Assembly (NCBI RefSeq): GCF_003851685.1
Contig: NZ_CP027727.1
Span: forward strand, 4,154,001 to 4,218,000
Origin: Pseudomonas sp. R5-89-07
GTDB taxonomy: Bacteria; Pseudomonadota; Gammaproteobacteria; Pseudomonadales; Pseudomonadaceae
Length of the DNA: 64,000 nucleotides
Direction of reading: 5' to 3'
Under the pieces are notes generated by a model, which had not been told where the DNA came from, made no database searches, and worked only from the letters and a program-made list of their open reading frames with translations. Of this stretch, positions 27,177-36,501 are shown piece after piece. Each line of letters opens with the position of its first letter. Positions within the stretch are counted from its first letter, which is position 1. The translations under genes and the position numbers were made by a program.

Positions 27177-29384
27177 TCAAATACGCCGTGCGGCGTAACG
27201 CTTGAGCATGCTCGGGACATCGAGAATCAGCGCGATGCGGCCGTCACCCGTGATGGTTGCGCCCGACATGCCTGGGGTTCCCTGCAGCATTTTGCCCAAC
27301 GGCTTGATGACCACTTCTTCCTGGCCCACCAGCTGGTCGACCACAAAGCCGATGCGCTGGGTGCCCACCGACAGAATCACCACATGGCCTTCGCGCTGCT
27401 CTTCATGCTTGGCCGAGGCCACCAGCCAGCGCTTGAGGTAGAACAATGGCAATGCCTTGTCGCGCACGATCACCACTTCCTGGCCGTCCACCACGTTGGT
27501 GCGCGAGAGGTCGAGGTGGAAAATCTCGTTGACGTTGACCAGCGGGAAGGCGAATGCCTGGTTGCCCAGCATCACCATCAGGGTCGGCATGATCGCCAAG
27601 GTCAACGGCACCTTGATGACGATTTTCGAGCCCTGGCCCTTGGTCGAGTAGATATTGATCGAGCCGTTGAGCTGGCTGATCTTGGTCTTCACCACGTCCA
27701 TGCCGACGCCACGGCCGGACACGTCGGAAATCTCGGTCTTGGTCGAGAAGCCGGGGGCAAAGATCAAGTTGTAGCACTCGGTGTCGGTGAGGCGGTCGGC
27801 GGCGTCCTTGTCCATCACGCCACGCTTGACCGCGATATTGCGCAAAATGGTCGGGTCCATGCCTTTGCCGTCATCGGTGATCGACAGCAGGATATGGTCG
27901 CCCTCTTGCTCCGCCGCCAGGATCACTTTGCCACCCCGTGACTTGCCCGAGGCTTCGCGCTCTTCCGGGGTTTCCACGCCATGGTCGACGGCGTTGCGCA
28001 CCAAGTGGACCAGCGGGTCGGCCAGGGCCTCGACGAGGTTCTTGTCGAGGTCGGTTTCTTCGCCCACCAGTTCCAGAATGATTTCTTTCTTGAGCTGGCG
28101 CGCCAAGTCACGCACCAGGCGCGGGAAGCGGCCGAAGACTTTCTTGATCGGCTGCATGCGCGTTTTCATCACGGCGGTTTGCAGGTCGGCGGTGACCACG
28201 TCGAGGTTCGACACGGCCTTCTGCATGGTTTCATCACCACTGTTCAGACCCAGGCGTACCAGGCGGTTACGCACCAGTACCAGTTCGCCGACCATGTTCA
28301 TGATGTCGTCCAGGCGCGCAGTGTCCACGCGCACGGTGGTTTCGGCTTCACTGGCAGGTTTTTCGCCAACCGGCGCCGCGGCGGCACGCGCCGGAGCGGG
28401 CGCGGCAGCCGGTGCAGGCGCTGGCTTGGCGACCGGCGCCGCGGCCTTGGCAGCAACCGGTGCGGGCGTAGCGACCGCTGCGGCGGTGACCGGGGCCGGG
28501 GCCACTTCGGTGAACTTGCCTTTGCCGTGCAGTTCGTCCAGCAACGCCTCGAACTCGTTGTCGGAGATCAGTCCATCAGCGGCCGGTTCAGACTTGGCGG
28601 CTGGAGCGGCTGCGGTGGCCGCAACATTCGGCAGGGCTTCGGCGACGAACGTGCCTTTGCCATGCAGTTGATCGAGCAGGGCCTCGAATTCATCGTCGGT
28701 AATATCGGTGCTGGCGCTGGCGGCCGGCGCTGGCGGTGCAGCGGCGGGTGCCACGGCGTCGGCCGCGAACTGGCCCTTGCCATGCAACTGGTCGAGCAGG
28801 GATTCGAATTCCGCATCGGTAATGTCTTCGCTGGTCGGCGCGGCAACCGGCGCGGCCGGAGCCGTGGCCGGAGCCTCAGCTTGAGCCTTGACCGCATTGA
28901 GCGAATCGAGCAGCTGTTCGAACTCGCTGTCGGTCACGTCCGGCTCGGCTTCTACCACAGGCTCAGGCTCGGCTTGCGCAACCGGTGCTTCGGCGGCGGG
29001 TTCCGCCAGGCGCGCTAGGGCGGCCAGCAGTTCCGGCGTGGCGGCGGTGACCGGTGCACGTTCACGCACTTGGCTGAACATGCCGTTGACCGCATCCAGT
29101 GCTTCGAGAATCACGTCCATCAACTCCGAGTCAACCTGACGCTCACCCTTGCGCAGGATGTCGAACACGTTCTCGGCGATGTGGCAGCACTCCACCAGCT
29201 CATGGAGCTGGAGGAAGCCGGCGCCCCCTTTTACAGTGTGAAAACCGCGAAAAATTGCATTGAGCAGGTTCGCATCATCCGGACGGCTTTCCAGCTCGAC
29301 CAGTTGTTCGGACAGTTGCTCTAAAATTTCGCCGGCCTCTACAAGGAAATCCTGAAGGATTTCTTCATCGGCGCCGAAGCTCAT
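27177..29384 (-). CDS. cheA: Chemotaxis histidine kinase CheA
   Basis: A 735-residue CheA. The Hpt domain has phospho-accepting His49 in FHTVKGGAGF. Residues about 120-345 form an unusually long Ala/Pro-rich linker with four copies of an acidic motif (near 149, 187, 227 and 272; for example DITDDEFEALLDQLHGKG). Dimerisation follows (TARLDDIMNMVGELVLVRNR), then the ATPase domain (LVHLVRNAVDHGVE, GKGMD, GRGVGMDVV) and the C-terminal CheW-like domain. No ordinary CheY-binding P2 domain is recognisable, so the repeats may replace it. It is the central kinase of the operon, between cheZ and cheB. Confidence 0.95.
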   Translation of the reverse strand: MSFGADEEILQDFLVEAGEILEQLSEQLVELESRPDDANLLNAIFRGFHTVKGGAGFLQLHELVECCHIAENVFDILRKGERQVDSELMDVILEALDAVNGMFSQVRERAPVTAATPELLAALARLAEPAAEAPVAQAEPEPVVEAEPDVTDSEFEQLLDSLNAVKAQAEAPATAPAAPVAAPTSEDITDAEFESLLDQLHGKGQFAADAVAPAAAPPAPAASASTDITDDEFEALLDQLHGKGTFVAEALPNVAATAAAPAAKSEPAADGLISDNEFEALLDELHGKGKFTEVAPAPVTAAAVATPAPVAAKAAAPVAKPAPAPAAAPAPARAAAAPVGEKPASEAETTVRVDTARLDDIMNMVGELVLVRNRLVRLGLNSGDETMQKAVSNLDVVTADLQTAVMKTRMQPIKKVFGRFPRLVRDLARQLKKEIILELVGEETDLDKNLVEALADPLVHLVRNAVDHGVETPEEREASGKSRGGKVILAAEQEGDHILLSITDDGKGMDPTILRNIAVKRGVMDKDAADRLTDTECYNLIFAPGFSTKTEISDVSGRGVGMDVVKTKISQLNGSINIYSTKGQGSKIVIKVPLTLAIMPTLMVMLGNQAFAFPLVNVNEIFHLDLSRTNVVDGQEVVIVRDKALPLFYLKRWLVASAKHEEQREGHVVILSVGTQRIGFVVDQLVGQEEVVIKPLGKMLQGTPGMSGATITGDGRIALILDVPSMLKRYAARRI

Positions 29385-29395
29385 GTGGGTGCTCC

Positions 29396-30184
29396 TTAGA
29401 AGCCTAAACTGGACAGCAAATCGTCTACGTCATCTTGACCGGATACGACGTCTTCACGTTTATCGGCATGAATCTGCGGACCTTCACCCTTGGCGAGATG
29501 TTTTTGTGGATCTTTTTCCGAGAGGATCGCTTCGCGGTCATGTTCGATGCCGGCAAAACGGTCGACCTGGCCGGCCATGAGCACCAGTTTGAGCAGGTTG
29601 CTTTCCACTTCGGTGACCAATTGGGTCACACGCTTGATCACCTGACCGGTAAGGTCCTGATAATCCTGGGCGAGCAGAATGTCGTTGAGGTTGCTGGCCA
29701 CCGTGCGGTTTTCCTGTTCGCTGCGCGACAGAAAACCGTCGACTCTGCGGGCCAGCTCACGGAACTCTTCAGCCCCCACTTCACGGCGCATGAAGCGCCC
29801 CCAGTCAACGCTCAAGGCCTGGGCTTCGCTGGCCATGCCGTTGACCAGAGGCGTAGCGTTTTCCACCAGGTCCATGGTGCGGTTGGCCGCCGCCTCGGTC
29901 AGCCTGACCACATAGGACAGGCGTTCAGTGGCGTCGGTGATCTGCGAAATTTCTTCGGCCTGGGGCATGCGCGGGTCAATCTGGAAATTGACGATCGCAC
30001 TGTGCAGCTCACGCGTGAGCTTGCCCACTTCCTGGTACAGGCCGCGGTCACGGGTCTGGTTAAGCTCATGGATCAACTGCACCGCATCGGCGAACTGGCC
30101 TTTTTCGAGGCTTTCGACCAACTGGTGAGCATGTTTTTTCAAGGTCGACTCAAAGTCGCCCTGTGACGTTTCGTTATGCTCCAT
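29396..30184 (-). CDS. cheZ: CheY-P phosphatase CheZ
   Basis: A 262-residue helical protein. The long four-helix bundle carries the catalytic glutamine region ILLAQDYQDLTGQVIKRV. The C-terminal tail DDVDDLLSSLGF is the CheY-binding helix. It ends 11 bases before the cheA start and lies downstream of cheY, the standard Pseudomonas order. Confidence 0.94.
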   Translation of the reverse strand: MEHNETSQGDFESTLKKHAHQLVESLEKGQFADAVQLIHELNQTRDRGLYQEVGKLTRELHSAIVNFQIDPRMPQAEEISQITDATERLSYVVRLTEAAANRTMDLVENATPLVNGMASEAQALSVDWGRFMRREVGAEEFRELARRVDGFLSRSEQENRTVASNLNDILLAQDYQDLTGQVIKRVTQLVTEVESNLLKLVLMAGQVDRFAGIEHDREAILSEKDPQKHLAKGEGPQIHADKREDVVSGQDDVDDLLSSLGF

Positions 30185-30202
30185 AGCTCCCCCGCGATGG
30201 CA

Positions 30203-30577
30203 TTAGCCGTGGATGCGTTCGAAGATTTTTTCGATCTTCTCTTTCAAGGCCAATGCTGTGAATGGCTTGACCACGTAACCGTTGACCCCGGCCTGGGCGG
30301 CTTCGATGATCTGTTCACGCTTGGCTTCGGCGGTCACCATCAGCACCGGCAGGCTGCGCAGTTTTTCATCGGCGCGCACATGGCGCAGCAAGTCGATACC
30401 GGTCATGCCCGGCATGTTCCAGTCGGTTACCAGAAAGTCGATGCTCCCGCTGTTGAGGATCGGAATGGCTGTAATGCCGTCGTCCGCCTCGACCGTGTTT
30501 GTGAACCCAAGGTCACGCAACAGGTTTTTTATGATCCGCCGCATCGTTGAGAAGTCATCAACGATGAGGATTTTCAT
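30203..30577 (-). CDS. cheY: Chemotaxis response regulator CheY
   Basis: A 124-residue single receiver domain that binds the motor switch when phosphorylated. It has [15 protein letters not shown], the phospho-site [21 protein letters not shown] and [10 protein letters not shown]. The ATG at 30577 matches the length I recall for P. aeruginosa CheY. An in-frame TTG 12 bases upstream has a better spaced GGAGGT, so the real start could be MDKNMKI. Confidence 0.94.
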   Translation of the reverse strand: MKILIVDDFSTMRRIIKNLLRDLGFTNTVEADDGITAIPILNSGSIDFLVTDWNMPGMTGIDLLRHVRADEKLRSLPVLMVTAEAKREQIIEAAQAGVNGYVVKPFTALALKEKIEKIFERIHG

Positions 30578-30744
30578 GTTCTTGTCCAATTCGACCTCCA
30601 AGCAGTCTTAAACGCGCCCAGCACCTGGACGCGCCACTTCAATCAACAGGCGTTACACAAAAAGGACTGCCCAGGGCACCACGGAGCGAACCCGCAAGGG
30701 CCGAAACCCTCGCGGTAGCGTCTGCAGTGTCCCCACACTGCCTG

Positions 30745-31485
30745 TCAGCGCGCGCGCCACTCTCCCAACCGCCCCCGCAAGCGGGCCGCGCACTGGCTAT
30801 GCAACTGGCTGACACGCGATTCGCTGACCCCCAGGACCTCACCGATTTCCTTGAGGTTCAGCTCCTCGTCGTAGTACAGCGCCAACACCAGGCGCTCGCG
30901 CTCCGGCAAATTGGCAATGGCCTCCGCCAGCGCTCCCTGGAAACGTTCATCTTCCAGATCGCGCGACGGTTCCATATGCGCGCTCGCGCCGTCCTCATGC
31001 AGCCCTTCGTGTTCGCCGTCCTGCAACAGGTCGTCGAAACTGAACAGGCGGCTGCCCAAGGTATCGTTCAAAATCCCGTAATAATCGTCGAGACTCAATT
31101 GGAGTTCGGCCGCAACTTCATGATCTTTAGCGTCACGACCGGTTTTTGCTTCAATTGCGCGAATTGCGTCACTGACCATTCGCGTATTGCGGTGTACCGA
31201 GCGCGGCGCCCAATCCCCTTTACGCACCTCATCGAGCATCGCGCCACGGATACGGATACCCGCATACGTCTCGAAACTCGCACCCTTGCTCGCGTCGTAT
31301 TTGGTCGACACTTCAAGCAGGCCGATCATCCCGGCCTGGATCAGGTCTTCCACCTGCACGCTGGCGGGCAGGCGCGCCAACAGGTGATAGGCAATGCGCT
31401 TGACCAGCGGCGCATAGCGCTCGATCAACTCGCCCTGACTGTCACGTGCCGACTTTTTGTAAAGGTTGTAGCCGCTGGATGTCAT
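30745..31485 (-). CDS. fliA: Flagellar sigma factor FliA (sigma-28)
   Basis: A 246-residue group 3 sigma factor for late flagellar and chemotaxis genes. Region 2 includes YAPLVKRIAYHLLARLP and DLIQAGMIGLLEV. Region 3 follows with RNTRMVSDAIRAIEAKTG. Region 4 includes LPERERLVLALYYDEELNLKEIGEVLGVSESRVSQL in two blocks. The gene overlaps fleN by four bases (start inside the fleN end), so it is probably translated with it. About 143 bases without a gene separate it from cheY. Confidence 0.95.
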   Translation of the reverse strand: MTSSGYNLYKKSARDSQGELIERYAPLVKRIAYHLLARLPASVQVEDLIQAGMIGLLEVSTKYDASKGASFETYAGIRIRGAMLDEVRKGDWAPRSVHRNTRMVSDAIRAIEAKTGRDAKDHEVAAELQLSLDDYYGILNDTLGSRLFSFDDLLQDGEHEGLHEDGASAHMEPSRDLEDERFQGALAEAIANLPERERLVLALYYDEELNLKEIGEVLGVSESRVSQLHSQCAARLRGRLGEWRAR

Positions 31486-32315
31486 AGCACAGGTCCTGCG
31501 CTCGTCTGATGCACCAATCGCTCGACGAAAAACTCCAGATGCCCGCGAGGGTTGGCCGGCAACGGCCAGGTATCAACCTTCTGGGCAATGGCCTTGAACG
31601 CCAGCGCGCACTTGGAACGAGGGAACGCTTCGTAGACCGCACGCTGCTTTTGCACGGCCTTGCGTACACACTCGTCATAGGGAACCGCACCGACGTATTG
31701 TAAGGCGACGTCGAGAAAGCGATCCGTGACCTTGGTCAACTTGGCGAACAGGTTGCGCCCTTCCTGCGGGCTCTGGGCCATATTGGCCAGCACGCGGAAG
31801 CGGTTCATGCCGTAGTCACGGTTAAGCAGTTTGATCAGGGCGTAGGCGTCAGTGATCGAGGTGGGTTCGTCGCACACCACCAGCAGCACTTCTTGCGCTG
31901 CGCGGACAAAGCTGACCACCGACTCGCCGATCCCGGCTGCGGTGTCGATCACCAGCACGTCGAGGTTGTCGCCGATATCGCTGAAGGCCTGGATCAGGCC
32001 GGCATGCTGCGCCGGGCTCAGGTGCACCATGCTCTGGGTACCCGAGGCGGCCGGCACGATGCGGATGCCACCGGGGCCCTGGAGCAGCACATCGCGCAGC
32101 TCACAGCGGCCTTCGATCACATCGGCGAGGGTGTGTTTGGGTGTCAGCCCCAGCAGAACGTCCACGTTCGCCAGGCCCAGGTCAGCATCCAGCAGCATGA
32201 CGCGACGGCCAAGCTCTGCCAGCGCCAGGGACAAATTCACTGACACGTTAGTTTTGCCGACGCCACCTTTGCCGCCGGTCACCGCGATCACCTGTACGGG
32301 ATGCATGCTGCCCAT
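31482..32315 (-). CDS. fleN: Flagellar number regulator FleN (FlhG)
   Basis: A 277-residue MinD-family ATPase that antagonises FleQ and limits polar flagella to one or few. Walker A is AVTGGKGGVGKTNVSVNL; switch regions include LLDADLGLANVDVLLGL and DVLVIDTAAGIGESVV. The match with the P. aeruginosa protein I recall is very close. It is encoded between flhF and fliA, the conserved order. The ATG at 32315 follows an AAGG. Confidence 0.95.
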   Translation of the reverse strand: MGSMHPVQVIAVTGGKGGVGKTNVSVNLSLALAELGRRVMLLDADLGLANVDVLLGLTPKHTLADVIEGRCELRDVLLQGPGGIRIVPAASGTQSMVHLSPAQHAGLIQAFSDIGDNLDVLVIDTAAGIGESVVSFVRAAQEVLLVVCDEPTSITDAYALIKLLNRDYGMNRFRVLANMAQSPQEGRNLFAKLTKVTDRFLDVALQYVGAVPYDECVRKAVQKQRAVYEAFPRSKCALAFKAIAQKVDTWPLPANPRGHLEFFVERLVHQTSAGPVL

Positions 32316-32420
32316 TTTATTTCTTTACCTTGTCTTGCTTAGACGCAGGCTACATGGCTTGGCCGCGTGTATCGCTTGCAGACCATCGATGTAGATACAT
32401 TTCACGGTGTTCATCCTGCC

Positions 32421-33737
32421 TCACCCCACCCGCTTTGCCGGGTTGTGATAAAGGTCGGCGAACATGTCGGCCATCGCTTCCTCGCTAGGCTCGTCTTGCA
32501 TTTGCACACTGACAGCACGGCTGACCAACTGATGACGGCGCGGCAGATGCAAATCATCCGGGATCCGCGGCCCGTCGGTCAGATAGGCGACCGGTAATTC
32601 ATGACTGATCGCCAGGCTCAGCACTTCGCCGAGGCTGGCAGTTTCATCCAGTTTGGTCAGGATGCAACCGGCCAGACCGCAGCGTTTGTAGCTGTGATAG
32701 GCAGCGGTAAGAACCTGTTTCTGGCTGGTGGTTGCAAGCACCAGGTAATTTTTTGACTTGATGCCGCGTCCGGCCAGGCTTTCGAGCTGCATGCGCAGGG
32801 CCGGGTCGCTGGCTTGCAGGCCGGCGGTATCGATCAACACCACGCGCTTGCGCAGCAGTGGGTCGAGGGCATTGGCCAGGGACTGGCCCGGGTCGACGTG
32901 GGTCACCGGCACATTGAGGATGCGGCCCAGGGTCTTGAGTTGCTCCTGGGCGCCAATGCGGTAGCTGTCCATGCTCACCAACGCGATATTCGACGCGCCG
33001 TACTTGAGCACATAACGCGCGGCCAGCTTGGCCAGGGTGGTGGTCTTGCCCATGCCGGCAGGGCCGACCATAGCAATCACACCGCCTTCTTCCAGGGGTT
33101 CGATTTCCGGGGTGGCGATCATCCGTGCCAGGTGCGCCAGCAGCATACGCCAGGCTTGGCGCGGCTCCTGGACTTCGGCAGTCAGCGCCAGCAGGTCGCG
33201 GGACAACGGGCCGGACAGGCCGATGCGCTGCAGGCGACGCCACAGGTTGGCTTGTTGCGGCTTGCTGCCTTGCAGTTGCGTCCAGGCCAGGGAGCCCAGC
33301 TGCACTTCGAGCAGCTCACGCAGGCCGTTGAGTTCAAAGCGCATCGAATCGAACACGCGCTGGTCGACCGCGGCGGCCGGGGCTGGCGCTGCGGGACGTG
33401 GCGGCTCGACAAAGGTAGGTTCCACCAGCGGCTCGGCGGCGGTCAGCGGCAGGCCGGCGAACAATTGGCGATTGGTGGTGGCATCGCTGTCGCCACGCAT
33501 GCTCAGTTCGGCCTGGGCCGAGACGATGCGCGAAGCGGTCTTGCGCAACTCGTCTTCAAGCTCCATGTTCGGCACGCGCGGAGCCAGGGCCTGGGGCGTG
33601 TAATCCAGGGCAGCCGTCAGCTCGACACCGCCGGCAATACGACGGTTACCGATAATCGCGGCATCGGCGCCCAGCTCATCGCGGACCAACTTCATGGCCT
33701 GACGCATATCGGCGGCGAAAAAACGCTTCACTTGCAT
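32421..33737 (-). CDS. flhF: Flagellar placement GTPase FlhF
   Basis: A 438-residue SRP-type GTPase that directs polar flagellar assembly. An N-terminal basic B domain (MQVKRFFAADMRQAMKLVRDE... ) extends to about 145 with a Pro/Ala-rich stretch. The NG domain follows, with the P-loop GPAGMGKTTTLAKLAARYV, SMDSYRIGAQEQL, VLIDTAGLQ and TKLDETASLG. It sits 13 bases downstream of flhA. Confidence 0.95.
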   Translation of the reverse strand: MQVKRFFAADMRQAMKLVRDELGADAAIIGNRRIAGGVELTAALDYTPQALAPRVPNMELEDELRKTASRIVSAQAELSMRGDSDATTNRQLFAGLPLTAAEPLVEPTFVEPPRPAAPAPAAAVDQRVFDSMRFELNGLRELLEVQLGSLAWTQLQGSKPQQANLWRRLQRIGLSGPLSRDLLALTAEVQEPRQAWRMLLAHLARMIATPEIEPLEEGGVIAMVGPAGMGKTTTLAKLAARYVLKYGASNIALVSMDSYRIGAQEQLKTLGRILNVPVTHVDPGQSLANALDPLLRKRVVLIDTAGLQASDPALRMQLESLAGRGIKSKNYLVLATTSQKQVLTAAYHSYKRCGLAGCILTKLDETASLGEVLSLAISHELPVAYLTDGPRIPDDLHLPRRHQLVSRAVSVQMQDEPSEEAMADMFADLYHNPAKRVG

Positions 33738-33749
33738 AACCCACTACCC

Positions 33750-35882
33750 TCAGCCGTTGGGCCCTACTGTCGCGACGATAGTCACTTGCTTATTGTCAGG
33801 AATTTCCTGGTAAGCCAACACGTGCAAATTCGGTACTGCCAGGCGCCCGAAGCGCGACAACATCGCGCGGACTGGTCCGGCCACCAGCAGAATCACCGGC
33901 TGGCCCTGCATTTCCTGGCGCTGCGCGGCTTCGATCAACGAACGCTGCAGCTTTTCAGCCATGCTTGGCTCCAGCAAAACACCTTCTTCCTGGCCTTGCC
34001 CTGCCTTCTGAATACTATTGAGCAATATCTGTTCCAACCTTGGCTCCAAGGTGATCACAGGCAGCTCAGACTCAATGCCTACAATGCTTTGCACGATGGC
34101 GCGGGACAAACCGACGCGCACCGCAGCCACCAGCGCGGCAGTATCTTGACTCTTGGCGGCATTGTTGGCGATGGCCTCGGCAATGCTGCGAATATCCCGT
34201 ACCGGCACTTGCTCGGCGAGCAAGGCTTGCAGCACCTTGAGCAACTGTGACAGCGACAGCACGCCCGGCACCAGCTCTTCGGCCAGTTTTGGCGAGGCTT
34301 TGGCCAGCAAACCCATCAATTGCTGGACTTCCTCGTGGCCGATCAGCTCGTGGGAGTGCTTGTAGAGAATCTGGTTGAGGTGGGTAGCGACCACGGTGCT
34401 GGCGTCGACCACGGTATAACCGAGGGACTGCGCCTGGCTGCGCTGGCTGACTTCGATCCACACCGCTTCCAGGCCAAAAGCCGGATCTTTGGCGGTGATG
34501 CCGTTAAGCGTACCGAACACCTGGCCGGGGTTGATCGCCAGTTCGCGATCCGGGTAGATCTCGGCCTCGGCCAGGATTACGCCCATCAAGGTCAGGCGGT
34601 AGGCGCTGGGCGCCAGGTCGAGGTTGTCGCGGATATGCACGGTGGGCATCAGAAAGCCCAGGTCCTGGGACAGCTTCTTGCGCACGCCCTTGATCCGCGC
34701 GAGCAACTGGCCGCCCTGGTTGCGGTCCACCAACGGAATCAGGCGGTAACCGACTTCCAGGCCGATCATGTCGATCGGGGTCACGTCGTCCCAGCCCAGC
34801 TCCTTGGTTTCCTGGGCGCGGGCCGGGGATGGCAGCAGCTCCTGCTGGCGGGCAATCTCTTGCTGAGCCTGGACCTTCACCGCGTTCTGCTTCTTCCAGA
34901 ACAGGTAGGCCCCGCCGCCAGCCATGGCTGCCATGCTCAGAAACGAGACGTGGGGCATGCCCGGCACGAGGCCCATGATCGCCATGATGCCCGCCGCCAC
35001 GGCCAATGCTTTGGGGGAAGCGAACATCTGCCGGCTGATCTGCTTGCCCATGTCTTCGGAGCCCGAAGCACGGGTGACCATGATGGCTGCCGCTGTGGAT
35101 AACAACAGTGATGGCAATTGCGCCACTAAACCGTCACCAATGGTCAGCAACGCGTACACCTTGCCCGCATCGCCGAAGGTCATGCCGTGCTGGAAGATAC
35201 CCACGGCCATGCCGCCGATCAGGTTGATGAACAGGATCAGCAGGCCGGCGATGGCATCACCGCGCACGAATTTGCTCGCGCCGTCCATAGAGCCGTAGAA
35301 CTCGGCTTCCTGGGCTACCTCCAGGCGTCGGGATTTCGCCTGGTTCTGGTCGATCAGGCCGGCATTGAGGTCGGCGTCGATGGCCATCTGCTTGCCGGGC
35401 ATCGCGTCCAGGGTAAAGCGCGCGCTCACCTCGGAAATCCGCCCGGCGCCCTTGGTCACCACCACGAAGTTGATGATCATCAGGATCGCGAACACCACGA
35501 TACCGACCACGTAGTTACCGCCGATCACCACTTCACCGAAGGCCTGGATCACCTTACCGGCGGCGGCGTGGCCGTCCTGGCCGTGCAGCATCACCACGCG
35601 GGTGGACGCCACGTTCAGCGCCAGGCGCAGCAGGGTTGCCACCAGCAGGATGGTCGGGAACACCGCGAAATCCAGCGGGCGCAGGGCATACACACACACC
35701 AGCAGCACCACCACCGACAGCGCGATGTTGAAGGTGAAGAACACGTCGAGCAGGAACGGCGGCATCGGCAACATCATCATTGCCAGCATCACCAGCAACA
35801 ACAATGGCACACCCAGATTGCCCCGCGACAGGTCAGTCAGGGTGCCACGGGCCGTGCTGAGCATTTGAGAGCGATCTACCAC
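33750..35882 (-). CDS. flhA: Flagellar export gate protein FlhA
   Basis: A 710-residue inner-membrane component of the flagellar type III export gate. About eight membrane helices fill the first 330 residues. The conserved FHIPEP-type loop is represented by KGAGRISEVSARFTLDAMPG and KQMAIDADLNAGLID. The C-terminal cytoplasmic nonamer-forming domain runs to the end. I prefer a GTG start at 35882 with GAGGA upstream; the in-frame extension to 35960 has no family support. A possible sigma-54 site lies at 35944-35959. Confidence 0.95.
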   Translation of the reverse strand: MVDRSQMLSTARGTLTDLSRGNLGVPLLLLVMLAMMMLPMPPFLLDVFFTFNIALSVVVLLVCVYALRPLDFAVFPTILLVATLLRLALNVASTRVVMLHGQDGHAAAGKVIQAFGEVVIGGNYVVGIVVFAILMIINFVVVTKGAGRISEVSARFTLDAMPGKQMAIDADLNAGLIDQNQAKSRRLEVAQEAEFYGSMDGASKFVRGDAIAGLLILFINLIGGMAVGIFQHGMTFGDAGKVYALLTIGDGLVAQLPSLLLSTAAAIMVTRASGSEDMGKQISRQMFASPKALAVAAGIMAIMGLVPGMPHVSFLSMAAMAGGGAYLFWKKQNAVKVQAQQEIARQQELLPSPARAQETKELGWDDVTPIDMIGLEVGYRLIPLVDRNQGGQLLARIKGVRKKLSQDLGFLMPTVHIRDNLDLAPSAYRLTLMGVILAEAEIYPDRELAINPGQVFGTLNGITAKDPAFGLEAVWIEVSQRSQAQSLGYTVVDASTVVATHLNQILYKHSHELIGHEEVQQLMGLLAKASPKLAEELVPGVLSLSQLLKVLQALLAEQVPVRDIRSIAEAIANNAAKSQDTAALVAAVRVGLSRAIVQSIVGIESELPVITLEPRLEQILLNSIQKAGQGQEEGVLLEPSMAEKLQRSLIEAAQRQEMQGQPVILLVAGPVRAMLSRFGRLAVPNLHVLAYQEIPDNKQVTIVATVGPNG

Positions 35883-35943
35883 CGGTATTCCTCGTGTCCT
35901 TGAAGCAAAGTTTTGACGCTGGAGGGCGTCCTGCAGGCGGTAT

Positions 35944-35959
35944 TGCAAGAAGCCTTCCA
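35944..35959 (-). promoter_or_regulatory. Possible sigma-54 promoter of flhA
   Basis: On the minus strand TGGAAGG-CTTC-TTGCA has the GG/GC pair at the correct -24/-12 spacing, with weaker flanking bases. It lies about 62 bases before the flhA start. FleQ/sigma-54 control of flhA is known in Pseudomonas. Confidence 0.5.
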
Positions 35960-36025
35960 ACTTTGCTTTTGGGCCCAGGATGACCTTGGGAACGACGCAG
36001 CCTACGGGGGTAAGTCAGTTCGAAT

Positions 36026-36112
36026 GTGGGAGGGGGCTTGCCCCCGATGGCGGTGTGTCAGGCCCGGAATAGGTGACTGATATGCCGCTATCGGGGGCAA
36101 GCCCCCTCTTAC
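36026..36112. repeat. REPIN upstream of flhA
   Basis: Inverted pair of the GTGGGAGGGGGCTTGCCCCC family separated by about 45 bases. It lies between flhA and the cold-shock-like cassette. Confidence 0.86.
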
Positions 36113-36133
36113 ATTTGTAACCGGGGTGGTCTT

Positions 36134-36253
36134 TTAAAGAAGCCGTATATTCTCGGCCTGAGGACCTTTTTGTGCTTGTTTCACCTCATTGCCGCTCTCC
36201 ACACACTTATGGACCCGTTTCGGCGCGGTTACCCGCACTGACGGGCAGCGCAT
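36134..36253 (-). pseudogene. Out-of-frame C-terminal piece of a cold-shock-like protein
   Basis: A 39-codon frame ending in KQAQKGPQAENIRLL. The KGPQAENI-type ending is the usual last beta-strand of cold-shock domains. It overlaps the 3' end of the next cold-shock-like frame in another register. One frameshift would join the two into a single protein of about 95 residues. It may therefore be a broken end of that gene, or a tiny gene starting at its own ATG; no ribosome site is clear. Function unknown. Confidence 0.4.
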
Positions 36254-36428
36254 AAACGCCCAGGGGTTTATGGATCATTTGAAACGTTATCTGCTCACCA
36301 ATCGACAGTGCAGCCCAATGCCAATCCCTCCAATCGATAAAGACGCAGTCCTGCCCGTCTTCCAGCGCTATCAACCACTCGCCCCTGGCCAACTCATAGG
36401 ATTTGACTGTACCCGTAGCCACTTTCAA
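36207..36428 (-). CDS. Degenerate cold-shock-domain protein
   Basis: A 73-residue frame starting at TTG (GGGAGA about 6 bases upstream; a GTG two codons later is possible). The core VATGTVKSYELARGEWLIAL and GQDCVFIDW follow the layout of a CspA-type domain. However, the RNA-binding motifs are altered: RGEWLI in place of K-G-F/Y-G-F-I, and VFID in place of VFVH. GEQITFQM matches the usual G-x-x-V-x-F strand. A palindromic 24-bp repeat lies about 75 bases upstream. It may be a frameshifted gene, because a typical cold-shock C-terminus follows in another frame. Confidence 0.5.
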   Translation of the reverse strand: MKVATGTVKSYELARGEWLIALEDGQDCVFIDWRDWHWAALSIGEQITFQMIHKPLGVYALPVSAGNRAETGP

Positions 36429-36501
36429 CCCCGTTCTCCCTGCATCTCGTTTACAGCCTGCGCGCAGTGCCTGACGCAATAGAACCGCGAGACGCTGCCG
36501 C

